Part shown: positions 17,389-25,609 of the stretch, piece after piece | Layout: each line of letters opens with the position of its first letter | Position numbering within the stretch: the stretch's first letter is position 1 | From: Oscillospiraceae bacterium | GTDB taxonomy: Bacteria > Bacillota > Clostridia > Oscillospirales > Acutalibacteraceae | Length of the DNA stretch: 64,000 nt | Direction: 5' to 3' | NCBI GenBank assembly: GCA_031256825.1 | Contig: JAIRPV010000042.1 | Span: forward strand, 1 to 64,000 | The notes under the pieces: model-generated | What the model was told of the DNA's origin: nothing | Seen by the model: the letters and a program-made list of their open reading frames with translations, nothing else | The model's database searches: none | Program-made: the position numbers and the translations under genes

Positions 17389-19944
17389 TTAACTCCTTAT
17401 CGCGGTATAGGTTATGGCGGTCCAGATCAGCTCGAACCCAATGAAGATCAGGCTGTTCGCGGCGTCCATCTGGTTGGTGGCGGCAAACACCAGCAGCAGC
17501 AAAAACGCGGTCAGCACGCCGATGAGCTGAAAGGCGCGCAAACGGCGAACGCCCGCTTTCAATGCCACGCAGGCCGTTACCGCCCGCAAAAAAGCGCGGG
17601 CCGTGTTGGTGTGATAAACCCCTGCGGGCTCGCTTTTGCGCGGCGTGCGCATGTAGCCGCGCAGCAGATCGGTGGCTTTGGCCCGCAGCACCGCCGTTTG
17701 CTTCACCCCAAAGGCGGCGTTCAGGTTTTCCGCCGTCACAACGGGGTCGCTATTGCATATTCTGCCCCAAATATCCGCTTTTTCCAGCGCCTGAAACGGC
17801 TGTTCCAAGGAGGCGTCCGGTTTGTAGCTGACAACAAAAAAGGCCGTCAGGCGTTTTTCTACCGCCAAATAGATGATTCTGCGCCCGTCGTGTTCGTAGG
17901 CGCGCTCGTCGCGCTCCCGGAGCGCCACTGTGATTCCGTGATTTTCCAGCAGTTTCCGGTTTCCAAAAAATACCCTCTGGTTGTGTATCCAGCACGTCAG
18001 GCCCATGCGATCCTCATACGTCAGCTCATGTACGTCGGGCAGCACGGCATAGTCCCCTTCCACAACGCCTTCGAAAACAGCCTGCAACGGCCCGCCGGAA
18101 GCAATCGCCACCGCCGCGGCATAAAGCAGCACCTCGTCCGTGCGCACTTGCCAATATTCGCGCCAGCCGTGCATGCGCCCGCCGGGCAGGAACAGGTCGG
18201 CGGAATCCAGCGCAAAGGCGCTCGCCCCGGCGCAAGCCTCCGCCGCGTCCGTGTTCAGGATGGCAACCCCGTTTTCCCGCTGCCCTTTTTGATGCGAGGC
18301 CAGCAGGCCCATCAAGGTCAGCAACCCCATGGCGGGCATGCTGAAACAAAGCGCCAGCGCGGCGGCGCTCAGGCCCGCAACAGCGGATTTTCCCACAACG
18401 CCCGCGCTAACGCCCGCAACGGCGGCCAGGCCGACCGAAAGCGGCAGCAGCCAGGAGCAAATCTGGTCAACCGCCGTTTCGCGCATCGATTCGCGCATAA
18501 AATGGCCCGGCATGCGCACAGGCACAGGCACGGCGGTTTCCCCCTGCCCGGCGGCGCTTTCTTCTATCAATCGCACGGCGTACAGGCGTTCTTTGTTGGT
18601 ATAAGCCACAAAACGGAAGTTGCCGCAAATCTGACCGGCCTGCAACAGGCGCGCGGCCGAATGCGCCGCCGCCTGGAACAAAAACAGCGCGGCGCACGGC
18701 AGAGCCGCCGTTTCTTTGCCCCGCGCCAGCAGCACGGCAGCCTGCGCAGCAGAAGCCACGCCGGCCAGCAGCAGCATGCTCTCGCTATTGGGCGCGCGGC
18801 GCAGCAGGGCTTTGGTTCCTCGCAGCAGATCGCCGCCGCTCAAAAACAGCCCGGCCAGCAGCAGCATTGCCTGCCCAAACAGAAAACTCAGGCGCGTTGG
18901 CTCCGGATCCGCAAAAAACAGCGGCAGCACCTGAAGAACGGCCGCCCCGATGGTCAGCCCGCCAAGCAGCGCGGTTGTTGTGGCGCGGCGGCCGCGCGTT
19001 TGCCGCAGCGTGCGGAACAATTGATCCCGCTCGGCAGGGTCTCGGTATTCCACCCCCAGCAGCTTCGTCGGTTCCACCTGCGGAAGCTCTTCTTCCGCCG
19101 CTTTTCCTGCGCCTTTTTCTTTTGCGCCTTTCCCCCCGCCGGTTTCCGGAAGCTGCGCCTGACGAATCGCCGCGCCCAGCGCCGAAACATCGCCTGTGTC
19201 GCCGTGGGCCTCCATCTGTTCGGCCAAGCTGCGCAGCGAACGGAACTGGCTGGTGCGTTCTGCCCTGCTCTTTTCTAATTGTTTGCGCAGTTCTTCTTCG
19301 CTCAGTTTCCGCGCGGCTTCCTCCTCAAAGCCGGGGAGACGCTGCTGCCCTTCCGGAACGTCTTCGCCCTCAGGGAAGGCGCCGTCCGGCGCGGCGCGAC
19401 GCAAAAACTCATCGGCGGGCACCACGCGCGGCACGGGCGAAAGATCCGTGGTCATCTGGATATCCACTCGCCGCAGCACAACGCCGGGCCGCTCTATGGT
19501 TCTTGCAACGGGCGGCACGCGCCGGGTCTGGTCCTGCGGCTGAAACAAATCAAATCGCATGGAGTCGGGTTCCGGCGCGGGGCCGCAGACTTCTTCGGGC
19601 GTCAGAATGGCTCCCGGCGCAGGCGGCGCTTCCGGTTCTTCCTGCCATTCCCCTGCCTCCTGCCTCCTGTCTCCTGCCTCCTGCCGTTCCCCTGCCTCCT
19701 GCCTCCTGTCTCCTGCCTCCTGTCGTTCCCCTGCCTCCTGCCTCCTGTCTCCTGTCTCCTGTAGTTCCCGATCCCCGAATGTCTCGGCCAGGAGCCGATC
19801 AACGTCGCCCAGCGACCAATGCTGCGGCTCCCCAGACACGCCGCCGCCCAGGCCCGCAAGAAGTTCTTGCAAGCCGGGTTGTCTGGTAAGATAATCTTCC
19901 AGCGGCGTTTGCGCTTGATCCGGCAAAGCCACACCCCCTGTCAC
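17389..19944 (-). CDS. degenerate P-type-ATPase-like membrane protein with repeat-containing N-terminus
   Basis: An 851-residue protein with a long hydrophilic N-terminus (1-320), including three 13-residue copies built on GDRRQEAGERQEA at about 62-100. Membrane helices lie near 325-345, 352-372, 388-408, 413-433, 496-518 and 520-548, with two more near 804-846. Residues 525-710 align by eye with CadA of this window: the transmembrane CPC becomes SMPA (535-538), the phosphorylation motif DKTGT becomes DSADL (580-584), and the nucleotide-domain segment G-x-W..N.RV.FGN..LL is kept (649-666). The GDGxND hinge is absent. It is therefore probably a pump-like pseudoenzyme, not an ion pump. The GTG at 19944 follows the rlmB stop by 8 bases; TTG at 19926, behind AGGGGG, is an equally good start. 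Confidence 0.7.
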   Translation of the reverse strand: MTGGVALPDQAQTPLEDYLTRQPGLQELLAGLGGGVSGEPQHWSLGDVDRLLAETFGDRELQETGDRRQEAGERQEAGDRRQEAGERQEAGDRRQEAGEWQEEPEAPPAPGAILTPEEVCGPAPEPDSMRFDLFQPQDQTRRVPPVARTIERPGVVLRRVDIQMTTDLSPVPRVVPADEFLRRAAPDGAFPEGEDVPEGQQRLPGFEEEAARKLSEEELRKQLEKSRAERTSQFRSLRSLAEQMEAHGDTGDVSALGAAIRQAQLPETGGGKGAKEKGAGKAAEEELPQVEPTKLLGVEYRDPAERDQLFRTLRQTRGRRATTTALLGGLTIGAAVLQVLPLFFADPEPTRLSFLFGQAMLLLAGLFLSGGDLLRGTKALLRRAPNSESMLLLAGVASAAQAAVLLARGKETAALPCAALFLFQAAAHSAARLLQAGQICGNFRFVAYTNKERLYAVRLIEESAAGQGETAVPVPVRMPGHFMRESMRETAVDQICSWLLPLSVGLAAVAGVSAGVVGKSAVAGLSAAALALCFSMPAMGLLTLMGLLASHQKGQRENGVAILNTDAAEACAGASAFALDSADLFLPGGRMHGWREYWQVRTDEVLLYAAAVAIASGGPLQAVFEGVVEGDYAVLPDVHELTYEDRMGLTCWIHNQRVFFGNRKLLENHGITVALRERDERAYEHDGRRIIYLAVEKRLTAFFVVSYKPDASLEQPFQALEKADIWGRICNSDPVVTAENLNAAFGVKQTAVLRAKATDLLRGYMRTPRKSEPAGVYHTNTARAFLRAVTACVALKAGVRRLRAFQLIGVLTAFLLLLVFAATNQMDAANSLIFIGFELIWTAITYTAIRS
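19645..19768. repeat. 39-bp in-frame tandem repeat (three copies)
   Basis: Three consecutive 39-bp units (19652-19690, 19691-19729, 19730-19768), nearly identical and themselves built from 7-bp steps CCTCCTG/TCTCCTG plus a 7-base joint. In the minus-strand gene each unit encodes 13 residues rich in Gln, Glu, Arg and Gly. Because 39 is divisible by 3, copy changes keep the reading frame. Confidence 0.9.
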
Positions 19945-19952
19945 ATCATCAT

Positions 19953-20678
19953 CTATCGATACTTCATCATCTCATACAGCAAAATCCCTGCGGCAACAGA
20001 TGCGTTGAGGGAATTGATCCGCCCGCGCATGGGCAGCGACAACAGGCTGTCGCAGCGTTCGCGCACTAGGCGGCCCAGGCCCCGGCCCTCGGAGCCAATC
20101 ACCAGCGCAACAGGCCCGTCCAGCTTTTGCTCCCTTGCGGGCGCACCCCCCATATCCGCGCCGTAAATCCAAACGCCGCGGGATTTAAGTTCCTCCATCG
20201 CCGCGCACAGGTTCGGCACCCGCGCCACCGGCACGTATTCCATCGCCCCGGCGGCGGCTTTTGAAGCGGCCAGGCTCAGCGGCGCGCTGCGGCGCTTGGG
20301 CACAATCACCCCGTGCACCCCGGCGGCTTCCGCCGTGCGCAGGATCGCCCCCAGGTTGTGGGGATCCTCGATTTCGTCCAGGAGCACAAAAAACGGCGGC
20401 TCGCCCCGCGCCTGCGCCGCGGCAAACAAATCTTCCAGCGCTGCATACGCGTGCGCCGCGCAGCTGAGCACAACGCCCTGATGGTGCTCGCTGCCGCAAA
20501 TCTTCGTCAGCTTTTGCCTGTCCGTCTCTTTTACGACCACGCCCTGTTCGCGGCACAGCGCAAGGATCGCGCCAACGGAGCCGCCCGTTTCGCCCTTGGC
20601 AAGAAAAAGGGCGGCGGCGGGCCGGCCGCTTTTCAGCGCCTCGATCACAGCGTTGCGCCCCGCGATATGTTCATCCAT
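19953..20678 (-). CDS. rlmB: 23S rRNA (guanosine-2'-O-)-methyltransferase RlmB/TrmH family
   Basis: A SpoU/TrmH-class 2'-O-methyltransferase of 241 residues. The N-terminal substrate-binding domain begins DEHIAGRNAVIEALKSGR; the catalytic knot has LDEIEDPHNLGAILRTAEAAG (motif 1 Asn and Arg), ALVIGSEGRGL (motif 2) and the closing motif INSLNASVAAGILLYE (motif 3). All three SpoU motifs are intact. The start at 20678 fits the family and has GGGGAGG upstream. A TATAAT at 20723-20718 (minus strand) could be the -10 of its promoter, but no good -35 is seen. The P-type-ATPase-like gene begins 8 bases after its stop. Confidence 0.93.
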   Translation of the reverse strand: MDEHIAGRNAVIEALKSGRPAAALFLAKGETGGSVGAILALCREQGVVVKETDRQKLTKICGSEHHQGVVLSCAAHAYAALEDLFAAAQARGEPPFFVLLDEIEDPHNLGAILRTAEAAGVHGVIVPKRRSAPLSLAASKAAAGAMEYVPVARVPNLCAAMEELKSRGVWIYGADMGGAPAREQKLDGPVALVIGSEGRGLGRLVRERCDSLLSLPMRGRINSLNASVAAGILLYEMMKYR

Positions 20679-20844
20679 TGTTCCGCCAACCTCCCCTGTT
20701 TTTTCTTTTAACATCTTATTATAACACAAACAAACGAAAAATGATAGGGGGTCTTTCAAAATTGTTGTGGATTTTTTGAGATTTTTTACCTCAGCAACAG
20801 CGCCCCCGTTCTGGCGGAGGCGCCGCTTTTTTCCCCAATGGTAA

Positions 20845-21456
20845 TTAAGGCCCAACAACAATGGTTTCGGGCTCGCTTGCCAGCTGGCATTCGCAGCTTT
20901 GCGTGGCTTTGATCACGTCGTTTTCTTCGAGCATGCAATCTTCCGGCACGTCGATGCTCCATGTGCCGTCGCGGCGGACAGTGGTGCAGGCGCTGATGCC
21001 TTCGGGGAAGCACAGCTCAATCTTGCAGCCGGGCGTGCCTTCGCCCGTGATGGTGATCGTGGCGGCGCCGGCCGCGTTGATCACAGGCGGCGCGGCCTGG
21101 GGCGGCGCAACGCTCGGATCGGGTTGGTTGACGGACTGGAAACAGCGCATGGGCAGGCCGTCGATTTTTACGCAGTTCTGGTCAAGCACCTCCACATTGT
21201 GGGTGGCGCCGTCGGGCAGAAAGCCGTAGGGGACGGCGATCTGGGTCAGTTCGTAGCTGCCGGGCAAAACCCCGCAGAATGTAACGTAGCCGCACGAATC
21301 GGTGATGCCGTTGAGATATTTGCCGTTGGCGCAGGCAAGGCGGTAGACCGAGCCGCAGATGGGCCTGTCGTCCGGGTCTATCGCCTGGAACCGCACTCTG
21401 GCCGGCCGCGTATTCACCCTGCAACATGGCTTGCGGAAGGTGTTGTTGCAAATCAT
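20845..21456 (-). CDS. Cys-rich protein with prealbumin-like and Ig-like domains
   Basis: Unassigned 203-residue protein. Residues about 18-95 resemble a SpaA/Cna-B-type prealbumin-like domain (VRFQAIDPDDRPICGSVYRL, GYVTFCGVLPGSYELTQ). Residues about 130-200 resemble a bacterial Ig-like domain (ITGEGTPGCKIELCFPEG, DGTWSIDVPE). Such domains are common in surface proteins, yet there is no signal peptide, transmembrane helix or sorting motif. It contains many cysteines, which would suit a disulfide- or metal-crosslinked structure, for example a spore-coat layer; that is speculation. GGAGGAG lies 7-8 bases before the ATG. It is an independent unit upstream of rlmB. Confidence 0.65.
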   Translation of the reverse strand: MICNNTFRKPCCRVNTRPARVRFQAIDPDDRPICGSVYRLACANGKYLNGITDSCGYVTFCGVLPGSYELTQIAVPYGFLPDGATHNVEVLDQNCVKIDGLPMRCFQSVNQPDPSVAPPQAAPPVINAAGAATITITGEGTPGCKIELCFPEGISACTTVRRDGTWSIDVPEDCMLEENDVIKATQSCECQLASEPETIVVGP

Positions 21457-22002
21457 AGATACTCCTCCAGATTAGGAATTAGGAATTAGGGGGCAAGGGG
21501 TTAGGGGGCGCAGGGATTAACAGAAAAATCTACGCCGCCATCAAGGGATGAGGGGGCAAGGGGATTACGGGGCCAATCTGTGGTCGCCCGCCGCCGCGGG
21601 GCCGGCGGCGGTTTATGTTGGCCTCTATGAGGAGCTTCCCTGGGGCAGGCAGCGCGCTGCGCGGCTTCTTTGAAACCGGCAGCGGGTCCGCTGCCTGCTT
21701 TATCACCTGCGGCTGCCCCGCAAAGCAGGGGTTCCCCCCGCTTTGCCTGCCAGTGGCTATCCCCGGACGGCAGGCTGTCGTCGCGCTTGCCCGCCGTCAC
21801 CACTGGTTACGGTTTTGCCGCTTGTTTTCGCTCCCCATGGCGGGCTGCCGCGCAGCCCCGCCTGTTCCTATCATATGCCGGAGGGCAGAAATTGGCAACC
21901 AGAATAAAAGCCCAAACCGTTTGTCAATTTTTTGGGTCATTTTCGGCGAGCGCTCCCCGCCTTCCCCCTGAACGGCCAGCGCAAAAATTTCTTGCGGATC
22001 CC
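21457..22002. other. intergenic region with A/G-rich repeats and strong hairpins
   Basis: No convincing gene here. Positions 21472-21510 carry short direct repeats of the type ATTAGGA/GGGGTTAG. Three GC-rich hairpins follow: GGCAGCGG-GT-CCGCTGCC (21678-21695), GCAAAGC...GCTTTGC (21720-21746) and GGCGGGCTGC...GCAGCCCCGCC (21839-21862). Open frames across it have no ribosome binding sites and odd composition. I did not recognise RNase P, SRP, tmRNA, 6S RNA or T-box motifs. Confidence 0.5.
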
Positions 22003-22031
22003 TTGACAACCTCCGTCTTTCGGGCTATAAT
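22003..22031 (+). promoter_or_regulatory. glyS promoter
   Basis: TTGACA (22003-22008) and TATAAT (22026-22031), spacing 17, perfect consensus. The leader to the glyS ATG is only about 50 bases, which rules out a full T-box. Confidence 0.85.
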
Positions 22032-22089
22032 AACATGGGGTTTTGAATCGGCTACAAACCTCGAATCCAAATAGTTCAGGGAGCGGCAC

Positions 22090-23487
22090 ATGAAGCAGAC
22101 AGAAAAGACCATGGATCAGATCGTTGCGCTTTGCAAAGGGCGCGGCTTTGTTTACCCCGGCAGCGAAATCTATGGGGGCCTTGCCAACGCGTGGGATTAC
22201 GGCCCGCTGGGCGCGGCGCTCAAACGCAACATCAAAGAAGCCTGGTGGCGCAAGTTCATTCAGGAAAGCCCCTATAACGTTGGGCTGGATTGCGCCATCC
22301 TCATGAATTCGCAGGTCTGGATGGCCTCGGGGCACGTGGTCAACTTCAACGACCCGCTCATCGACTGCAAGTCCTGCAAAATGCGCCACCGGGCGGATCA
22401 TCTTGTGGAGGCCTATAACAAAGAAAACGGGATCGATATGAACGCCGACGGCCTGCCCAACGACGTGCTCACGGCCTATATCGAAGAGCGCGGCATCGTC
22501 TGCCCAAACTGCGGCAAAAACGATTTCACAGGCATCCGCAAGTTCAATATGATGTTCAAAACCCACCAGGGCGTAACGGACGACAGCGCCTCCGAAATTT
22601 ATTTGCGCCCCGAAACAGCCCAGGGCATGTTCGTCAATTTCCGCAATGTGCAGCGCACCACGCGCCGCAAGCTGCCTTTCGGCATCGGCCAGATGGGCAA
22701 GAGCTTCCGCAACGAAATTACCCCGGGCAACTTCATCTTCCGCACGCGCGAGTTTGAACAGATGGAACTGGAGTTTTTCTGCAAGCCGGGCACGGAGCTG
22801 GAGTGGTTCGATTATTGGCGCGCGTTCTGCCGCGACTTTTTAATTTCGCTGGGGCTGACCCCCGAAAATCTGCGTATGCGCGATCACGAAAAAGAAAAGC
22901 TGTCGCATTACAGCAACGCCACAACCGACATCGAGTATCTCTTCCCCTTCGGCTGGGGCGAGCTTTGGGGCGTCGCCAGCCGCACCAATTTCGATCTGAC
23001 CGCTCACCAAACAGCTTCCGGGCAAGACCTGACCTATTATGATCAGGAACAAAACGAGCACTATATCCCTTATTGCGTGGAACCCGCCGTGGGCGTGGAT
23101 CGCATTTTCCTCGCGGCGCTTTGCGACGCTTACGACGAAGAAACGGTGGACGCCGAAAAGAACGATGTGCGCACGGTTCTGCGCCTGCATCCGGCGTTGG
23201 CGCCAGTGAAAGCCGCCGTGCTGCCGCTGTCGAAAAAGCTGGCAGAACCCGCGCAGGAAGTCTGCCGGCAGCTGATGAAAAAATTCGCCTGCGACTACGA
23301 CGACACAGGCTCTATCGGCAAGCGATACCGCCGCCAGGACGAAATCGGCACGCCGCTTTGCGTCACCTATGATTTTGAAAGCCTGAACGACAATTGCGTC
23401 ACCATCCGCGATCGGGACACAATGGAACAAATCCGGCTGCCGATCGAAGCCCTCGCGGCGTATATTGAAAAAAAGCTGGATTTTTAA
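22090..23487 (+). CDS. glyS: glycyl-tRNA synthetase (homodimeric class II type)
   Basis: Charges tRNA-Gly with glycine. The 465-residue protein is the single-chain alpha2 type, not the bacterial alpha/beta type. It starts with the typical [20 protein letters not shown], has a zinc-ribbon-like insert ([23 protein letters not shown]), the motif 2 region [20 protein letters not shown] and a motif 3 arginine in [12 protein letters not shown], then the anticodon-binding domain. An AGGGAG site and a perfect promoter precede it. The start matches homologues. The acetyltransferase gene follows after 31 bases. Confidence 0.96.
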   Translation: MKQTEKTMDQIVALCKGRGFVYPGSEIYGGLANAWDYGPLGAALKRNIKEAWWRKFIQESPYNVGLDCAILMNSQVWMASGHVVNFNDPLIDCKSCKMRHRADHLVEAYNKENGIDMNADGLPNDVLTAYIEERGIVCPNCGKNDFTGIRKFNMMFKTHQGVTDDSASEIYLRPETAQGMFVNFRNVQRTTRRKLPFGIGQMGKSFRNEITPGNFIFRTREFEQMELEFFCKPGTELEWFDYWRAFCRDFLISLGLTPENLRMRDHEKEKLSHYSNATTDIEYLFPFGWGELWGVASRTNFDLTAHQTASGQDLTYYDQEQNEHYIPYCVEPAVGVDRIFLAALCDAYDEETVDAEKNDVRTVLRLHPALAPVKAAVLPLSKKLAEPAQEVCRQLMKKFACDYDDTGSIGKRYRRQDEIGTPLCVTYDFESLNDNCVTIRDRDTMEQIRLPIEALAAYIEKKLDF

Positions 23488-23518
23488 ACAAACACAATTC
23501 TGTGAGGGAAGGTGCTCT

Positions 23519-23998
23519 ATGAGCGACATTATCCCCTATTCGCGCCGCCGCCATCGCAAGGCCTTTACGCAGCTGCTCGCGGATCACTTCGCCCAGCTTG
23601 ACAACGTCGTGCCGCCCGCTTATATCCCAAACCTGGCGGAGCATATCGCCAATACGCAAACGCAGGGCGAGTTCTGGGTTTGGCTGGGGCTCAGCAACGG
23701 CAAGCCCGCCGGGTTTTTGATTGCGCAGATTGACGGCGAGGGCAAAGACTGGTGCAAGCGCCCCGGCTGGGGGTTTTGCCGGGAAGTTTATGTCGATCCG
23801 GCCGCCCGCGGCAAAGGGCTTGCCCGCGGCCTTGTGGCCCAAATGGAGCAAACCCTGTTTTCATCCGGCGCGCGGAATGTTTACCTGACCACGCAAGCCG
23901 GCGGCTTCTGGCAAGCGCTGGGCTATTCCGATTCCGGCCAGGTGGATGAAGGGAACGGCCTGCGGGTTTTCACAAAACGTCTTGGCGATTCTACTTGA
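23519..23998 (+). CDS. GNAT-family N-acetyltransferase
   Basis: A 159-residue acetyl-CoA-dependent acetyltransferase. The fold is shown by the acetyl-CoA loop in FCREVYVDPAARGKGLARGL (R-x-x-G-x-A type, about residues 85-105), the preceding strand GFLIAQIDG and the later LTTQAGGFWQALGYSDSG. The substrate is unknown; the family covers amines, protein N-termini and antibiotics. The start at 23519 follows GGGAAGG; an in-frame ATG further upstream lies inside glyS. It is probably co-transcribed with glyS. Confidence 0.85.
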   Translation: MSDIIPYSRRRHRKAFTQLLADHFAQLDNVVPPAYIPNLAEHIANTQTQGEFWVWLGLSNGKPAGFLIAQIDGEGKDWCKRPGWGFCREVYVDPAARGKGLARGLVAQMEQTLFSSGARNVYLTTQAGGFWQALGYSDSGQVDEGNGLRVFTKRLGDST

Positions 23999-24013
23999 AA
24001 GAGAGAGATTCCT

Positions 24014-24193
24014 GTGACCTGTCCGCGCTGTCATGCGGAGCAGCCGGAACCTTAACCCCAGCAGCCCCTTGGCGCAAACCTTGGGCAATTTCCTTTGATT
24101 GCTTTCAGTGCGCCGCTGCATTTTGCGCTGCCGCTGTTTGCAGGCATTGTTCTGCTTGTGCTGCACAAAAGCAGCCGCGCTAAAGTTTCATAA
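24014..24193 (+). pseudogene. zinc-ribbon/membrane mini-gene interrupted by one in-frame TAA
   Basis: From GTG at 24014 the frame reads MTCPRCHAEQPEP, then TAA at 24053-24055, then continues open for 45 more codons to TAA at 24191-24193. The first part has a CPxC zinc-ribbon start (CPRC); the second ends in a hydrophobic helix (PLHFALPLFAGIVLLVL) and a basic tail. That is the layout of small zinc-ribbon membrane proteins, so a nonsense-mutated gene is likely. Alternatives are a 13-residue peptide with a chance continuation, or a sequencing error. A purine-rich AAAGAGAGAG precedes the GTG. Confidence 0.4.
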
Positions 24194-24213
24194 CTAACTT
24201 CAGGAGGACGACT

Positions 24214-25599
24214 ATGGCAAAAAAAGTATATATCACTGAAACGGTATTGCGCGACGCGAATCAGTCGCTGATCGCCACGCGCATGCCCTTCGCGGATTTC
24301 GCGCCGATTTTGGGCGCGCTCGACCGCGCGGGGTATTATTCGCTGGAGTGCTGGGGCGGCGCAACTTTCGATAGCTGCCTGCGCTATCTCAACGAAGATC
24401 CATGGGAGCGGCTGCGGAACATTCGCGCGGCCTGTCCAAACACCAAGCTGCAAATGCTGCTGCGCGGCCAAAATTTATTGGGCTATAAGCATTATCCCGA
24501 CGACGTGGTGCGGGCTTTTGTGCGCAAAAGCGTAGAAAACGGGATTCATATCATCCGTATTTTTGACGCGCTCAACGACCTGCGCAATATTGAAGTCGCC
24601 CTGGATGAAGCGCTGAAGTGCGGTGCGCACGCCTCGGGGACGCTGTGCTTTACCTCCAGCCCCATCCATACCCTGGAGGCGTTCGCAAAACTGGCTGTGG
24701 AACTGGAGCGCATGGGCGCGCAGTCCATCTGCGTGAAAGATATGGCGGGCATCATGGGGCCGAAGGAGGCCTTCGATCTGGTTTCCGCAATCAAGCAAAG
24801 CGTTAACGTGCCCGTTGTTGTGCACACGCACAGCACCACCGGGCTGGGGTTCATGACGCTGCTCAAGAGCGTGGAAGCGGGGGCGGATGTCATCGACACA
24901 GCCATTTCGGCCTTTTCCGGCGGAACATCGCAGCCCGCGACCGAAACCATGGTCTACACTCTGCGGCAAATGGGCTACGAAGTGAATCTGAACGACGCGG
25001 CAGTAAAAGAAGTCAGCGATTTCTTCCAGCCTGTGCTGGCAAAGTTCCTGAAGGATGGCACGCTCAACCCCACCGTCATGGGCACGTCGCCGGACGCGCT
25101 GATCTACCAAATCCCCGGCGGCATGCTCTCCAACCTCGTGGCGCAGCTGACGGCGCAAAACAAGCTGGAGCTGCTTGACGAAGTGCTGCGGGAAACGCCG
25201 CGCGTGCGCGAAGATCTGGGCTATCCGCCCCTGGTCACCCCCATGAGCCAAATGGTGGGCGCGCAGGCGGCAAGCAATGTTTTGGCGGGCGAACGCTACA
25301 AAAACGTCAGCAAAGAGGTGCGCGCCTACGTGCGCGGCGAATATGGCCGCGCGCCGGGCAGCATAAACCCGGCGCTGCAAGAAAAAATACTGGGCGGCGA
25401 ACAGCCTGTCACATGCCGCTTTGCCGATCTGCTCGAACCCGGGCTGGAGCGCGCCCGCGCGGAATTGGGCAGCCGCGCCGAAAGCGAAGAAGACGTGCTC
25501 AGCTACATCGCCTTCCCCGCGCAGGCCGAAGCGTATTTCGATCAGCGCGCCGAAGCAAAAAAGCATACCTACAGCTATGCCGTAAAGAAGCTGGATTAG
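24214..25599 (+). CDS. oadA: oxaloacetate decarboxylase alpha subunit (carboxyltransferase)
   Basis: A biotin-dependent carboxyltransferase that moves CO2 from oxaloacetate to biotin on the carrier protein. The 461 residues cover the HMGL-like TIM barrel starting ITETVLRDANQSLIATRM (metal-binding Asp), with IRIFDALNDLRN, the biotin-accepting lysine region ICVKDMAGIMGP and the metal-ligand VVHTHSTTGLG, followed by the PYC/OadA domain. No biotinyl domain is attached; that function is in the separate gene at 25967. AGGAGG lies 9 bases before the ATG. It begins a four-gene operon with very short gaps. A pyruvate- or methylmalonyl-CoA-directed enzyme is possible, but the alpha subunit type favours oxaloacetate. 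Confidence 0.94.
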   Translation: MAKKVYITETVLRDANQSLIATRMPFADFAPILGALDRAGYYSLECWGGATFDSCLRYLNEDPWERLRNIRAACPNTKLQMLLRGQNLLGYKHYPDDVVRAFVRKSVENGIHIIRIFDALNDLRNIEVALDEALKCGAHASGTLCFTSSPIHTLEAFAKLAVELERMGAQSICVKDMAGIMGPKEAFDLVSAIKQSVNVPVVVHTHSTTGLGFMTLLKSVEAGADVIDTAISAFSGGTSQPATETMVYTLRQMGYEVNLNDAAVKEVSDFFQPVLAKFLKDGTLNPTVMGTSPDALIYQIPGGMLSNLVAQLTAQNKLELLDEVLRETPRVREDLGYPPLVTPMSQMVGAQAASNVLAGERYKNVSKEVRAYVRGEYGRAPGSINPALQEKILGGEQPVTCRFADLLEPGLERARAELGSRAESEEDVLSYIAFPAQAEAYFDQRAEAKKHTYSYAVKKLD

Positions 25600-25609
25600 G
25601 AGGAATCGT

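Noticed and set aside
17026..19278. 750-codon plus-strand open frame opposite the MORN and P-type-like genes
   Set aside because: Arg/Gln/His-rich shadow spanning two real genes, with no ribosome site and no recognisable domain.
20793..20823. Terminator after the Cys-rich gene (GCGCC...GGCGC followed by TTTTTT)
   Set aside because: The T-run is on the plus strand while the neighbouring genes are on the minus strand, so it does not serve them as a standard terminator.
21501..21803. 100-codon minus-strand open frame in the glyS upstream region
   Set aside because: No ribosome site and unusual Pro/Ala/Arg-rich composition; it runs through the hairpins and is better read as non-coding.
22032..22089. 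T-box riboswitch upstream of glyS
   Set aside because: The perfect promoter leaves only about 50 bases of leader; no T-box core sequence or terminator is present.
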